From positions 184,902 through 248,901 of the forward strand of contig JAURZL010000001.1 of the NCBI GenBank assembly GCA_030653365.1: a stretch of 64,000 nucleotides of DNA. Direction: 5' to 3'. Below the pieces are notes generated by a model that was not told the DNA's origin, made no database searches, and was given only the letters and a program-made list of their open reading frames with translations. The stretch is from Anaerolineaceae bacterium. Lineage in GTDB: Bacteria > Chloroflexota > Anaerolineae > Anaerolineales > Anaerolineaceae. The position numbers and the translations under genes are program-made. Shown piece by piece: positions 19,208 through 27,316 of this stretch; within the stretch, counting starts at the first letter, position 1; each line of letters begins with the position of its first letter.

Positions 19208-19416
19208 TTGCCTTACCCTTTGTTATCCTCATGAACCTTACATTCTAAGATTATTAAATAGTTTTTTTCCTTTTCTTATTATTTTTAATAGGCAACGTCA
19301 TTCTCATGTATATCAAATTGGAAATTTATCTCTAATGATCCTGATTTAATGCCTGATTTGAGACTACCTCATAAGATAATTGCTTTTTAGAAAAAATTCA
19401 TTTAAGGAGTAAAGCT

Positions 19417-19554
19417 ATGTTTACAAAAGTTAATAATTTATTAAATTCCGTAATTCGAACTGTTGATACTCGTATGATCGTATTTGTTATCATGTTGGCA
19501 TTGTTAGTGATTGGTGCTGGTGCTCCCGGTGCCACAGGATTAAACGGAGGATAA
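19417..19554 (+). CDS. 45-residue single-span peptide with Gly-rich, Gly-Gly-ended tail
   Basis: A short gene with an AAGGAG site 8 bases before its ATG. The peptide has a polar, weakly basic N-terminus (MFTKVNNLLNSVIRTVDTR), one hydrophobic span (IVFVIMLALLVIGAG) and a short tail APGATGLNGG. The composition, clear ribosome-binding site and position between a SARP regulator and a DUF5317 membrane protein support it as a real gene. It could be a secreted signal peptide, a RiPP or bacteriocin-like precursor, or a small membrane regulator. I do not recognise a family, and no function can be assigned. Confidence 0.7.
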   Translation: MFTKVNNLLNSVIRTVDTRMIVFVIMLALLVIGAGAPGATGLNGG

Positions 19555-19653
19555 TTAGCTAATAACAATTGAATATTCATTACAGCATCATTGCTATTAA
19601 TTATGATAGCCAAATTTATTTAATTTTTTATTTTCAGTCCGTAAAGCAATTTT

Positions 19654-20229
19654 ATGATTTTAATACTGGCAATTGTAATTGGCCTGTCTGCTACCCTACT
19701 TCGAGCCAGACTAACAAATAGAACCTTAAATCTTCCAAAATTTAAGTGGGAGTGGCTGGTTTTTATCGCTGTCGTCCCACAGGTTTTTGCATTTTATGTA
19801 CCTTTTGTGGGTCGATGGATACCGGAGCAAGTTATCCCGTATTTGCAAGTTGCGTCTATGCTGGGATTACTCTTTTTTACCGGAGCCAATCTATTTTATT
19901 CTGGATTTTGGGTGTTAGGTCTCGGACTATTAAGTAATTTTATCGTCATATCATCTAATCGTGGATGGATGCCGATCAGTCCTGAAACTTTACATCGAAT
20001 GGTTCCTTCCAGGCCAGTGGATTTTTGGAAAGTCGGGACACGCTTGGGTCTAACGAAAGATCGAATACTTGCTTTGGATGACACAAAATTGGCTTTTCTG
20101 TCAGATCAATTCACCTTACCACAGTGGGTCCCTTATAAAGTTGCATTTAGTTTTGGAGATATCTTGATCTCAATCGGTGTTGTGATTTTATTGTGGTCAC
20201 TGAGCCAGGAACAAAAGGAGAAAAAATGA
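19654..20229 (+). CDS. DUF5317 membrane protein
   Basis: The 191-residue protein has about five hydrophobic segments (around residues 1-16, 32-50, 64-82, 83-102 and 168-186). A hydrophilic stretch follows the SSNRGWMPISPETL motif that I associate with DUF5317 proteins. The family has no assigned function. It follows the 45-residue peptide gene by 99 bases. Its TGA stop overlaps the ATG of the next gene (ATGA), which shows coupling. In this context it might export, sense or modify the peptide, but that is only inferred from position. Confidence 0.7.
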   Translation: MILILAIVIGLSATLLRARLTNRTLNLPKFKWEWLVFIAVVPQVFAFYVPFVGRWIPEQVIPYLQVASMLGLLFFTGANLFYSGFWVLGLGLLSNFIVISSNRGWMPISPETLHRMVPSRPVDFWKVGTRLGLTKDRILALDDTKLAFLSDQFTLPQWVPYKVAFSFGDILISIGVVILLWSLSQEQKEKK

Positions 20230-20546
20230 TTCCTATAACTCAATTAAATAAAATATCTACAAATTTTTCAACAAAATCTCAAATACAAAATGACGTTATT
20301 AACGCTGAATTCGGTCGTTTGCTTCATGCAGCAGTGATAAATAAGGGTTTTCGAGAAAAATTACTTATGAATCCAATCAGCTGCATTGATGCTGGATACT
20401 GTGGTGAGAGTTTTCATTTTTCTTCCGAAATGAAAAAAAGGATCAAGCAAATCAAGGCCAGAACGTTGGAAGAATTCTCTGGTCATGTAATAAAGTTGAT
20501 CAATATGCCAACTGTTTCGGAAATGGCTACTCTTTATTGTAATTAA
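20226..20546 (+). CDS. NHLP-clan (Os1348/Nif11-like) small protein
   Basis: The 106-residue protein starts at the ATG within the ATGA overlap with DUF5317. Its middle, EFGRLLHAAVINKGFREKLL followed by a Pro/Ala-Gly step and a charged helix, resembles nitrile-hydratase-leader-like (NHLP) proteins of the Os1348 type, whose relatives serve as leader peptides for ribosomal natural products. It has three cysteines: Cys and GYCGES in the middle, and a Cys-Asn C-terminal end. It could be a precursor, a carrier or a stand-alone regulator. The family call is from pattern recognition and is uncertain. Confidence 0.55.
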   Translation: MIPITQLNKISTNFSTKSQIQNDVINAEFGRLLHAAVINKGFREKLLMNPISCIDAGYCGESFHFSSEMKKRIKQIKARTLEEFSGHVIKLINMPTVSEMATLYCN

Positions 20547-20570
20547 TTAAATTTTTGACAATTTAATACT

Positions 20571-21401
20571 ATGAAAATTTATCCTCCCAACGCGGAATTT
20601 AATACAATTGACCAAAAGAAGGTTGATGGAAATCTTTGGTCCCAGATTTTTCAGTCAAATAATCTTTTGATTCCAATTGAAATCAATACAAAAGACAAGA
20701 CAGTTGGCCTTTTCGTCTTTGATCATCACAATTTGCCTGTTGGAGGACAAAAATTTCTTTTTGAAATTGCTGGTTCACCTTTCACTCCAGAGCTGGCAGG
20801 TGTAAAAGTTTTCTTCAGCCCAATATTGCCTGCCTTACAAAAAAATTATGAAAAAGCCTTAATCATGTTAGCTGATTCAATTGATAAGTGTGATGGAAGT
20901 ACGCATAGTCATGAGACTTCACTTTGGGCAGAGCGGATCGCAAAACACATGGGATTAGCGAAAGATGAAGTTCATAAGATCAAATTGGCAGCCAAGCTGC
21001 ATGATATTGGAAAAGCTGTAGTTCCCCGAGAAATATTAACCAAACCGGGTCCGTTAAGCAAAGAAGAATGGGAAATTATCCGTCAACACCCAGGGTATGG
21101 GGCAACATTAATGGAACCAGCTCAAAGCCTGGATGAGATTCGTCCACTTGTGCATTCTCACCATGAACATTATTGTGGTGATGGGTACCCGGATGGCTTA
21201 CGTGGCGATCAAATACCGATTGGTGCACGCATCATATCTGTTGCCGATGCATTTTCGACTATGACCATCCGACGTGTATATCGTACCCCAGTTTCCAATG
21301 AGGTCGCAAAAAACGAATTGGTGCGCTGTTTGGGAACACAATTTGATCCCCTGGTAGTTGACCACATGCTGGAATTATTACCTAAACCAGGTGAGAATTA
21401 G
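20571..21401 (+). CDS. HD-GYP domain protein, putative cyclic-di-GMP phosphodiesterase
   Basis: The 276-residue cytoplasmic protein has an unassigned N-terminal part (about 1-95) and an intact HD-GYP domain: LHDIGKAVVP (His144, Asp145), HPGYGATLM, HSHHEHYCGDGYPDGL (GYP at 205-207) and SVADAFSTMT. All metal-binding landmarks are present, so hydrolysis of cyclic-di-GMP is likely. It is the last gene of the run starting at 19417, 24 bases after the NHLP-like gene. A decayed copy of its C-terminus lies at 24399-24503. Confidence 0.82.
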   Translation: MKIYPPNAEFNTIDQKKVDGNLWSQIFQSNNLLIPIEINTKDKTVGLFVFDHHNLPVGGQKFLFEIAGSPFTPELAGVKVFFSPILPALQKNYEKALIMLADSIDKCDGSTHSHETSLWAERIAKHMGLAKDEVHKIKLAAKLHDIGKAVVPREILTKPGPLSKEEWEIIRQHPGYGATLMEPAQSLDEIRPLVHSHHEHYCGDGYPDGLRGDQIPIGARIISVADAFSTMTIRRVYRTPVSNEVAKNELVRCLGTQFDPLVVDHMLELLPKPGEN

Positions 21402-21659
21402 AATTTTCCAAGCTAAGAACCTCATATAAAAAAGGAAATGAGCGAAAAGCAAGAAAACAATGATAATTAATCCAGATTAATCGAGCATTTAGGATTCATT
21501 GTTTAATCCTTATATATTAATTTCATCTTTAATGAATTTGGGGGAAAATGAAATCAGGTTTATGGTTTGCATCAAAATTGGTAACTGCAATATTTATCAA
21601 TAAAAAACAATAAGCATAATTTTATTTAAAATAATTGGGTTCATGGGGTAGTGGCTTTT

Positions 21660-23327
21660 ATGAAAAATTATTTTCTGAGTTTATCAATTTTTATTTTATT
21701 TCTGACGGCATGTAGTGCAGAAGTCAGTCCACCAGTAGCAGTACCGACTGAATCTTCTACTGTTAGCATGGAAGTCAATTCTACTGAAACCAACCAACCA
21801 GACTCTCTGTTGGAGACAATCAGTACAAAGCCTGATGCAACCCAAACTTTGGAAGTATCCCCAACCAGTACTCCAATTCCAGAAGCGAATCGTTGGCATT
21901 GGGTATTTAAACCTGATTCCTCCGAGATTCTTGTTGTCAATCAATCAGGAGAGGTAAATAGTATAGGAGAATTCGATTTATTAGTTGATAACTATGACTA
22001 TAGATTATTGACAGTCAGTGATCATCAGGTTCTATTATTTACTTTTTCTCAAAATAAACCGGTTTTGTTCCTCCTTAATTTGAAAGAAATCCAGGAAATT
22101 AATTTGCCAGCTTCATTCTATTATGATGCAAACATGTTGATAAATTCTGTTGAGATGGTTGGGGTATCCGAGAATATTGCCTATTTCATTTTTTCAACTG
22201 AACAAAGCTATGAAACTACCGGTAGTTCTTATCCAGAAAAAGGACCGATTTATAAAATTGATCTCGTCTCTACGGAGGTCAGTCTTGTGGATGAAATGGT
22301 TTATCATGAACCATTGTATGATAACCGACTATTATTCTTACAATCAAAGGACGGCTTATTCACTCGATATTTCAGTGCAAATAATAACGAATTACTGGTA
22401 AGAGAATTAAATTTAAATACAGGTGGGGTTAGAACGATCACGAGCTCAACAGGTTCACCATCCGGTGTGTTTTCTTCAACCTCTGGAGATATATTTCTCC
22501 TGACCAGGTCGAATGTGGTCATTGATGTGGAAGGGAAGAGTGTTGCTATTACTAATTCAGAGTCTGGATTAAGATTGCTACGAAATGGTGAAGCAGTGAT
22601 TTCTCCTGGAAATTGCCAGGGACCATGTGATATCGAGATATTTGGTCCAATGGAGAATACAATTCTTAACAATTACACTTTACCCTGGGTTGTTCGATCA
22701 TTTAATCGCTTGGGGACCCAATTTTTGCCCAGTCAAAATCTGCTTTGGGTTGGTGCTGCATCCGGATTTTTACTTGAACCACCTGCGACACATGGAGATT
22801 TTCCGGAATTGGATGAATTTGATTCTCCCGTTTTTCTACTGAGCGATGAAAAACCAGCCGAACTGGTAGGAATATATCCCTACGAATTTTCGAATTTTTT
22901 TCATTATCCGATCTCAGAGGATGGACGTTATATATTACTGAAATCACTTACAGGAACACACTATTTTATGTATGATGCGTTTGATAATCTTGAATTATTT
23001 ACTTTACCCATTAAAGAAGGTTGGGATTACTTCTACGGTGATGTGCGTTTTTACGAGGAAGGGATTCTTGTCCATTTCCTGGCTTCCAATTCTGATCAAG
23101 AATATGCAGATTTCTATAGTCTGCATGAATATGGAAAAACTGGATCAGTTTATTGGGAGGATCAAGAAGGCTCAATCCTTTCTTGTCCAAATTTATTTTC
23201 GGATGGCACCCTGGCTTGTTGGTTCCAGGGTCCTGACCTGAGTTATGATCTTGTGCGTTTCAATCCAAACGATCAAACAAAAGAGTCATTGATAGAAAAT
23301 ATTGATGTTTTGGAATCCACTTATTAG
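21660..23327 (+). CDS. large lipoprotein, probable beta-propeller
   Basis: The 555-residue protein has a lipoprotein signal with lipobox LTAC (Cys18). A Ser/Thr/Pro-rich linker follows to about residue 75. The long remaining domain contains repeated strands such as RWHWVFKPDSSEILVV and YPISEDGRYILLKSLTG, reminiscent of PD40/WD40-like blades. It would be anchored outside the membrane. The ATG at 21660 is used; a GTG three codons earlier is also in frame. No enzymatic residues are recognised and its role is unknown. Confidence 0.7.
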   Translation: MKNYFLSLSIFILFLTACSAEVSPPVAVPTESSTVSMEVNSTETNQPDSLLETISTKPDATQTLEVSPTSTPIPEANRWHWVFKPDSSEILVVNQSGEVNSIGEFDLLVDNYDYRLLTVSDHQVLLFTFSQNKPVLFLLNLKEIQEINLPASFYYDANMLINSVEMVGVSENIAYFIFSTEQSYETTGSSYPEKGPIYKIDLVSTEVSLVDEMVYHEPLYDNRLLFLQSKDGLFTRYFSANNNELLVRELNLNTGGVRTITSSTGSPSGVFSSTSGDIFLLTRSNVVIDVEGKSVAITNSESGLRLLRNGEAVISPGNCQGPCDIEIFGPMENTILNNYTLPWVVRSFNRLGTQFLPSQNLLWVGAASGFLLEPPATHGDFPELDEFDSPVFLLSDEKPAELVGIYPYEFSNFFHYPISEDGRYILLKSLTGTHYFMYDAFDNLELFTLPIKEGWDYFYGDVRFYEEGILVHFLASNSDQEYADFYSLHEYGKTGSVYWEDQEGSILSCPNLFSDGTLACWFQGPDLSYDLVRFNPNDQTKESLIENIDVLESTY

Positions 23328-23365
23328 GAATATAAATTTGATCCAATCCAAAATTGGCAAAGCTA

Positions 23366-24289
23366 TTATGAATTAATAAACTTCAATTCATAATGCAGCC
23401 AATGTTGACGATTACTTGGTCCCAGCTTCTCATAAAGCTGATCAGCTCCTTTCCCATATGCTGTAAGGAACGCCCGATTGAAACCTGCAGAATATAGCTT
23501 TTGAAAACAATGTTTAATTACAGATTCTGATAAACCTAACCTTCGATAATTTTGATGTGTACAAACTTTTTCAATTTCGGAAATTTTATTGATCTTATCC
23601 AGTAATCCAACACAGGAAGCCACGTGAACACCATCCTGCGTAATCACTGAAAAATCGAACGTCGGATCATATGCCGGGTTTTCTCTGGAATACTCAAATT
23701 TCATCAAATCAAAATCACTTATTTGGTTCTGATTTTCAAAAGCATTGATTGCTAATATACCTTTGGAATGATAATCTTTATTTTCCAACATGTTGACAAT
23801 CCTGAAACCTGCAGGAAGGTTGATGGTTTCTGATGCCTTTGAGGATAATTCATAGGATCGGGTTGTTGCAATTATTCCTTTAGATTGAAATCCTTTTTGC
23901 TCAAGAATGGTGATCTCGTCTTTTTGACTTTCACGTAATTCTATGAGGAGGGATGAGAATATTAACCCCCAATTCTTAATCGTCCAATTCAGTATTTCCG
24001 AATAGAGAAATTCATATTTCTTTATAGTAAAAATGAAAATGATGTTATCTCCATTCTCAGAAAGCACGAAACCGATCAGTTTCTTATTTTCATCAAACCA
24101 AAGCTGAGCATTTTTTCTGAAAAATGATGGAATTAATTTCTTTTCATTCCATAAACCAAATTTCCAATCACCCAGACGGCATACTTGCCAGGTAAAATCC
24201 TCTTTCTTGTCTTGATTATCTGCCTGAAGAAAGTGCAACATTTTTTCAAAATCATTCTGTTTTTCATCAAAATAGCGATTCATGATCAT
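23366..24289 (-). CDS. GNAT family protein with an extended N-terminal domain
   Basis: The 307-residue protein has a C-terminal GNAT domain: ASCVGLLDKINKISEIEKVCT, then the acetyl-CoA loop HQNYRRLGLSESVIKHC and the late RAFLTAYGKGADQLYEKLG. The first 150 residues look like a diverged second GNAT half, so this may be a tandem acetyltransferase. The acceptor is unknown. It is convergent with the lipoprotein gene. Immediately upstream lie two gene remnants. Confidence 0.75.
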   Translation of the reverse strand: MIMNRYFDEKQNDFEKMLHFLQADNQDKKEDFTWQVCRLGDWKFGLWNEKKLIPSFFRKNAQLWFDENKKLIGFVLSENGDNIIFIFTIKKYEFLYSEILNWTIKNWGLIFSSLLIELRESQKDEITILEQKGFQSKGIIATTRSYELSSKASETINLPAGFRIVNMLENKDYHSKGILAINAFENQNQISDFDLMKFEYSRENPAYDPTFDFSVITQDGVHVASCVGLLDKINKISEIEKVCTHQNYRRLGLSESVIKHCFQKLYSAGFNRAFLTAYGKGADQLYEKLGPSNRQHWLHYELKFINS

Positions 24290-24291
24290 AA

Positions 24292-24390
24292 TTAATTCCT
24301 AAAATGTGATGCAATCTCAATAACATTACTTCCTGGGTCAGATAACATAGCGTAGTGTTTTTTCAACCATGACTTTCTGATGTGTTTAAC
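24292..24390 (-). pseudogene. C-terminal remnant of a VOC (glyoxalase-type) gene
   Basis: The translated end KKHYAMLSDPGSNVIEIASH matches the C-terminal strand pair of the intact VOC protein at 26285-26683 (AMISDPEGNIIEIASDF). The first three quarters of a VOC protein are missing. At about 24395 the similarity stops and an HD-GYP tail on the other strand begins. This is the broken end of an old rearrangement. The short open frame covering it (to 24492) is not a real gene. Confidence 0.6.
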
Positions 24391-24398
24391 GAAAACCT

Positions 24399-24503
24399 GA
24401 TTCGATGGATGATACCATAAGAGAATTGAGTCGTTGCGGTGAAACACAATTTGATCCTGTTGTTGTTTCTCATATGCTGGAAATTCTATCAAAGTCTAAT
24501 TAA
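24399..24503 (+). pseudogene. C-terminal remnant of an HD-GYP gene
   Basis: The plus strand reads DDTIRELSRCGETQFDPVVV then SHMLEILSKSN and a stop. This parallels the end of the intact HD-GYP protein at 20571-21401 (NELVRCLGTQFDPLVVDHML). The rest of the domain is absent. With the abutting VOC tail on the opposite strand, it shows a duplication of this neighbourhood followed by deletion. Confidence 0.65.
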
Positions 24504-24516
24504 AAAATATAATCTC

Positions 24517-26208
24517 TTAGAACAAAACACCCTGGGGGAGGATCAACCAATACAGAAGGATCGCCATACAGGTCGCTGTCAACCATGGACGGTGGCTGAT
24601 TGCCTGAATCAAATTGCCGAATGTTAACACCAGCCATAAAATGACCAGCCCTTGCAAACCACCAATCATCCCGGAAAGTGATCCAAGGGCAGCCATAAGG
24701 ATGGTGTAAAGGAAAAAGGGAAATAAACCGATTAGCATTTGAGCAAGCTGAGTACCACCTTTTTTGGATAACATTTCTGATTCTCTTAAGCCAATCCAGA
24801 ATCCCAGGGCTGTAAAAGGGGTAAAGATAAGTAACCAGATCAACCGGAGGTTAATTGGAAAGACATAAAACCATCCGGTGCGTGTGTAGGCAGCAGTAAA
24901 TGTAAGAATGGCAACCGTCAATCCAAGGGTAAGTAGAATTCGTTTCAATTTTTTTTGAGGAACAGAAGCCGGGATATCTAAATTTAAGGATTTCGTACTT
25001 TTTAAGATTAGTTTTCCCTGCACACCAGGCATTTTTCCCCACTTATAGAGAATGAACAGGAGAATACCATACCCACCAATAAAGCACACATAAATTAGGT
25101 TCAATACTGGTTTCCCTAATGGAATAAAAAAGAAAATGCTTCCTAAGATAGCTGCAACAGGTAGTGAGCCTAACCATAGGAGTATTTTTCCCCAAAAAAA
25201 GGACCGAAGGTTTGTGATTTCGCTGGATGGTTTTTGACTTATACCCTCTTCATCAAAAAACTTTTTCCTGAAAACAACAAGAAGTAAAAAAACACCGGTA
25301 AGGCTGATTATCCAACTCCAAATTCGGATAGCGGGTAAGTGAGAATCAATAATATCAACTTTGTACTGATTGCGAAGCCAAACATTAATTTCCTCAATGA
25401 CAGTGGAGGAAAAGGGTTCATAGTTGTGTACTAACTTGGGTAAGATTTTTAGTTGTCGATGCAGGTTCCCTAAGTTTCGAGAAGAAAACTCCCCATTTTG
25501 ATGATCATAATCTCCACCAGTCAGTTTACTAAAAAGTAATTCTGCGTTACTGGGAGTCAAGATATCATCCCATGCGCCACTGATTAAAAGGATTGGTACT
25601 GCAGGATTGTCTGAATCCAAAGACTGAATCCATAGAAGGTCATTATCAGAAATACCGGTAAAAAACTCAGATTGAATATTAGTTGAAAGATTTACCTGCG
25701 TACCCAACAGAATCAATCCTGCTACTTCTGGATTGATTGTTGCAGTTTGTAATGCGACTCGAGCACCCAGACTGTGTCCAAGCAGAAATATCCCATCATC
25801 ACTTAAGCCTGAGATTCTTTTGAATTCCTGTATAGCGGTAAGAGTTTGATTAGCCAGACGATCTGTACTGGCATTATCGAAGGTTAATATTCCGGATGAG
25901 CGACCATGCCCACTGAAATCAAAAGTAAATACATGCCAATCATTTCGAACGAACTCCCTGGCAAGACTGGTCATTGTTACCTGGTCTGAACCAAAACCTT
26001 CAAGAAGGATCACACCAAAAGGCTGAAAACCTTGATAATAAGTGCCTGCCAGGACATCCTGGTTTTCATCAGTGAATTTTAGCGATTGTGATGTAGAGAG
26101 GGGTCGGTCAAAAACAAATACTCCGGTGATCGGAATAATAGTGAAAATAAAACCTATGATCAATAAGAGATTTGATTGAATTTTGCGTCCCATAGAAATT
26201 CTATTCAT
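24517..26208 (-). CDS. membrane-bound alpha/beta hydrolase
   Basis: The 563-residue protein starts with a membrane anchor (about residues 13-34). An alpha/beta hydrolase domain follows (about 45-290) with FDFSGHGRSSG and the nucleophile elbow GHSLGARVA (Ser146), an Asp in LLISGAWDDILTP and a candidate His near GNLHRQ. From residue 305 onward there are about seven further hydrophobic segments. The combination of an outward-facing hydrolase and a polytopic C-terminus suggests action on lipid-like or exported substrates. Both the substrate and the role of the membrane part are unknown. Confidence 0.75.
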   Translation of the reverse strand: MNRISMGRKIQSNLLLIIGFIFTIIPITGVFVFDRPLSTSQSLKFTDENQDVLAGTYYQGFQPFGVILLEGFGSDQVTMTSLAREFVRNDWHVFTFDFSGHGRSSGILTFDNASTDRLANQTLTAIQEFKRISGLSDDGIFLLGHSLGARVALQTATINPEVAGLILLGTQVNLSTNIQSEFFTGISDNDLLWIQSLDSDNPAVPILLISGAWDDILTPSNAELLFSKLTGGDYDHQNGEFSSRNLGNLHRQLKILPKLVHNYEPFSSTVIEEINVWLRNQYKVDIIDSHLPAIRIWSWIISLTGVFLLLVVFRKKFFDEEGISQKPSSEITNLRSFFWGKILLWLGSLPVAAILGSIFFFIPLGKPVLNLIYVCFIGGYGILLFILYKWGKMPGVQGKLILKSTKSLNLDIPASVPQKKLKRILLTLGLTVAILTFTAAYTRTGWFYVFPINLRLIWLLIFTPFTALGFWIGLRESEMLSKKGGTQLAQMLIGLFPFFLYTILMAALGSLSGMIGGLQGLVILWLVLTFGNLIQAISHRPWLTATCMAILLYWLILPQGVLF

Positions 26209-26284
26209 TTTTATGCCAATTATGATTAGAAAGTTGATGAATAATTGAAGGAGATAATCCCTTGAAAATAATTCTTCTGTGGAA

Positions 26285-26683
26285 TTATTCCCAGAAATCT
26301 GAAGCGATCTCGATGATATTTCCTTCCGGATCAGATATCATTGCGGATCGCATTTTCCAGGGTTCGTCTCTGGGAGGATAAATTTCCAAACCGCCTTTTG
26401 CGATAATTTCCTGGAATTTAATATCGACATTTTTTGGTTCCCCAACATTAATCGCTAATTCAAAAGTCCCATTCAATTTTTTGGGAAAATCCGGTGTGGT
26501 TCCTAATAATTGTGGCAATTCTTTTCTGGAGAACATGGAAAAGCGGATTCCCTCATGCTTAAATTCTGCATATGGCCCTTCTCCATTCCAATCAATTTCC
26601 AAACCGATCGCATTTTTATAAAAATCAACCATCATGTGAAGATCATCCACAAAGATACCGATCAAATCAAATTTAATACTCAT
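26285..26683 (-). CDS. VOC family protein (glyoxalase/bleomycin-resistance fold)
   Basis: A 132-residue protein with the VOC beta-alpha-beta-beta-beta pattern: FDLIGIFVDDLHMMVDFYKN at the start and RSAMISDPEGNIIEIASDF at the end. VOC members are metal-dependent lyases, dioxygenases or binding proteins, and small stand-alone ones are rarely assignable. It is intact and has a good ribosome-binding site. A related C-terminal remnant lies at 24292. Confidence 0.8.
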   Translation of the reverse strand: MSIKFDLIGIFVDDLHMMVDFYKNAIGLEIDWNGEGPYAEFKHEGIRFSMFSRKELPQLLGTTPDFPKKLNGTFELAINVGEPKNVDIKFQEIIAKGGLEIYPPRDEPWKMRSAMISDPEGNIIEIASDFWE

Positions 26684-26766
26684 TTTGCTCTCCTATATAT
26701 ATGGATTCTATTGATTATATGGGATGGGTTGAAAAAGGAAAATCTGATTTACCCGCTCGATGTAGA

Positions 26767-27307
26767 TCAGAAGTCAATTTCCGGTGTATTTCTGATCTTT
26801 GCACCCATTTCAAGTAAATTCTGATTCCACTTTGAGATTAAATCCGGTGCATCTTTGCTGTAGCTGCTATGACCATCACCAACCAATACCACCTGATAAC
26901 CCAATTCCAAAGCACCTATACAGGTCGCTTTAACGCATCCGTGGGTTACCAAACCTGTCACTACTATACTGTTTATTGACATTGAATCCAATAATTCTTC
27001 TAAGGAAGTTCCTTCAAATGAATTCCCTTGTTTTTTATGAATTAATAAATCATTGTCGGTGAGGTGAAGATTGGGATGGATTTGCCAATCCTCAGATCCA
27101 AAGGCTAAAGCACCTGGATTGGAATGCTGGATGTAAACCACTGGTACGTTTTTTTCATGTGCTTTTTCTATCAGAATAGTAATGTTATTGAGAAGTTCTT
27201 CAGCTTGATATATTGGAGTGGATCCTGAACAATCCAGTTTGTACATCGATAATCAATAAGGCATACTTATCTGGTTGATCATCTGATGTGCTTTTTGAAT
27301 TATGCAT
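26767..27307 (-). pseudogene. isochorismatase-type cysteine hydrolase, frameshifted near its N-terminus
   Basis: The main frame (27246 to 26767) encodes a hydrolase core with VTHGCVKATCIGALELGYQV (catalytic Cys in THGCV). It lacks the essential N-terminal strand with the catalytic Asp. That strand is found in another frame just upstream: an ATG at 27307 reads to YALLIIDVQTGLF, the normal start of the family. The two frames must join between about 27220 and 27236. The total length of 541 bases is one base more than a multiple of three, so a single inserted base (or two deleted) breaks the gene. It is either a recent pseudogene or a sequencing error. Repaired, it would be about 179 residues. 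Confidence 0.75.
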
Positions 27308-27316
27308 TGTTATTAA

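Noticed and set aside
24292..24492. 66-codon minus-strand frame taken as a gene
   Set aside because: Only its C-terminal half resembles a VOC protein; the rest is antisense to an HD-GYP remnant.
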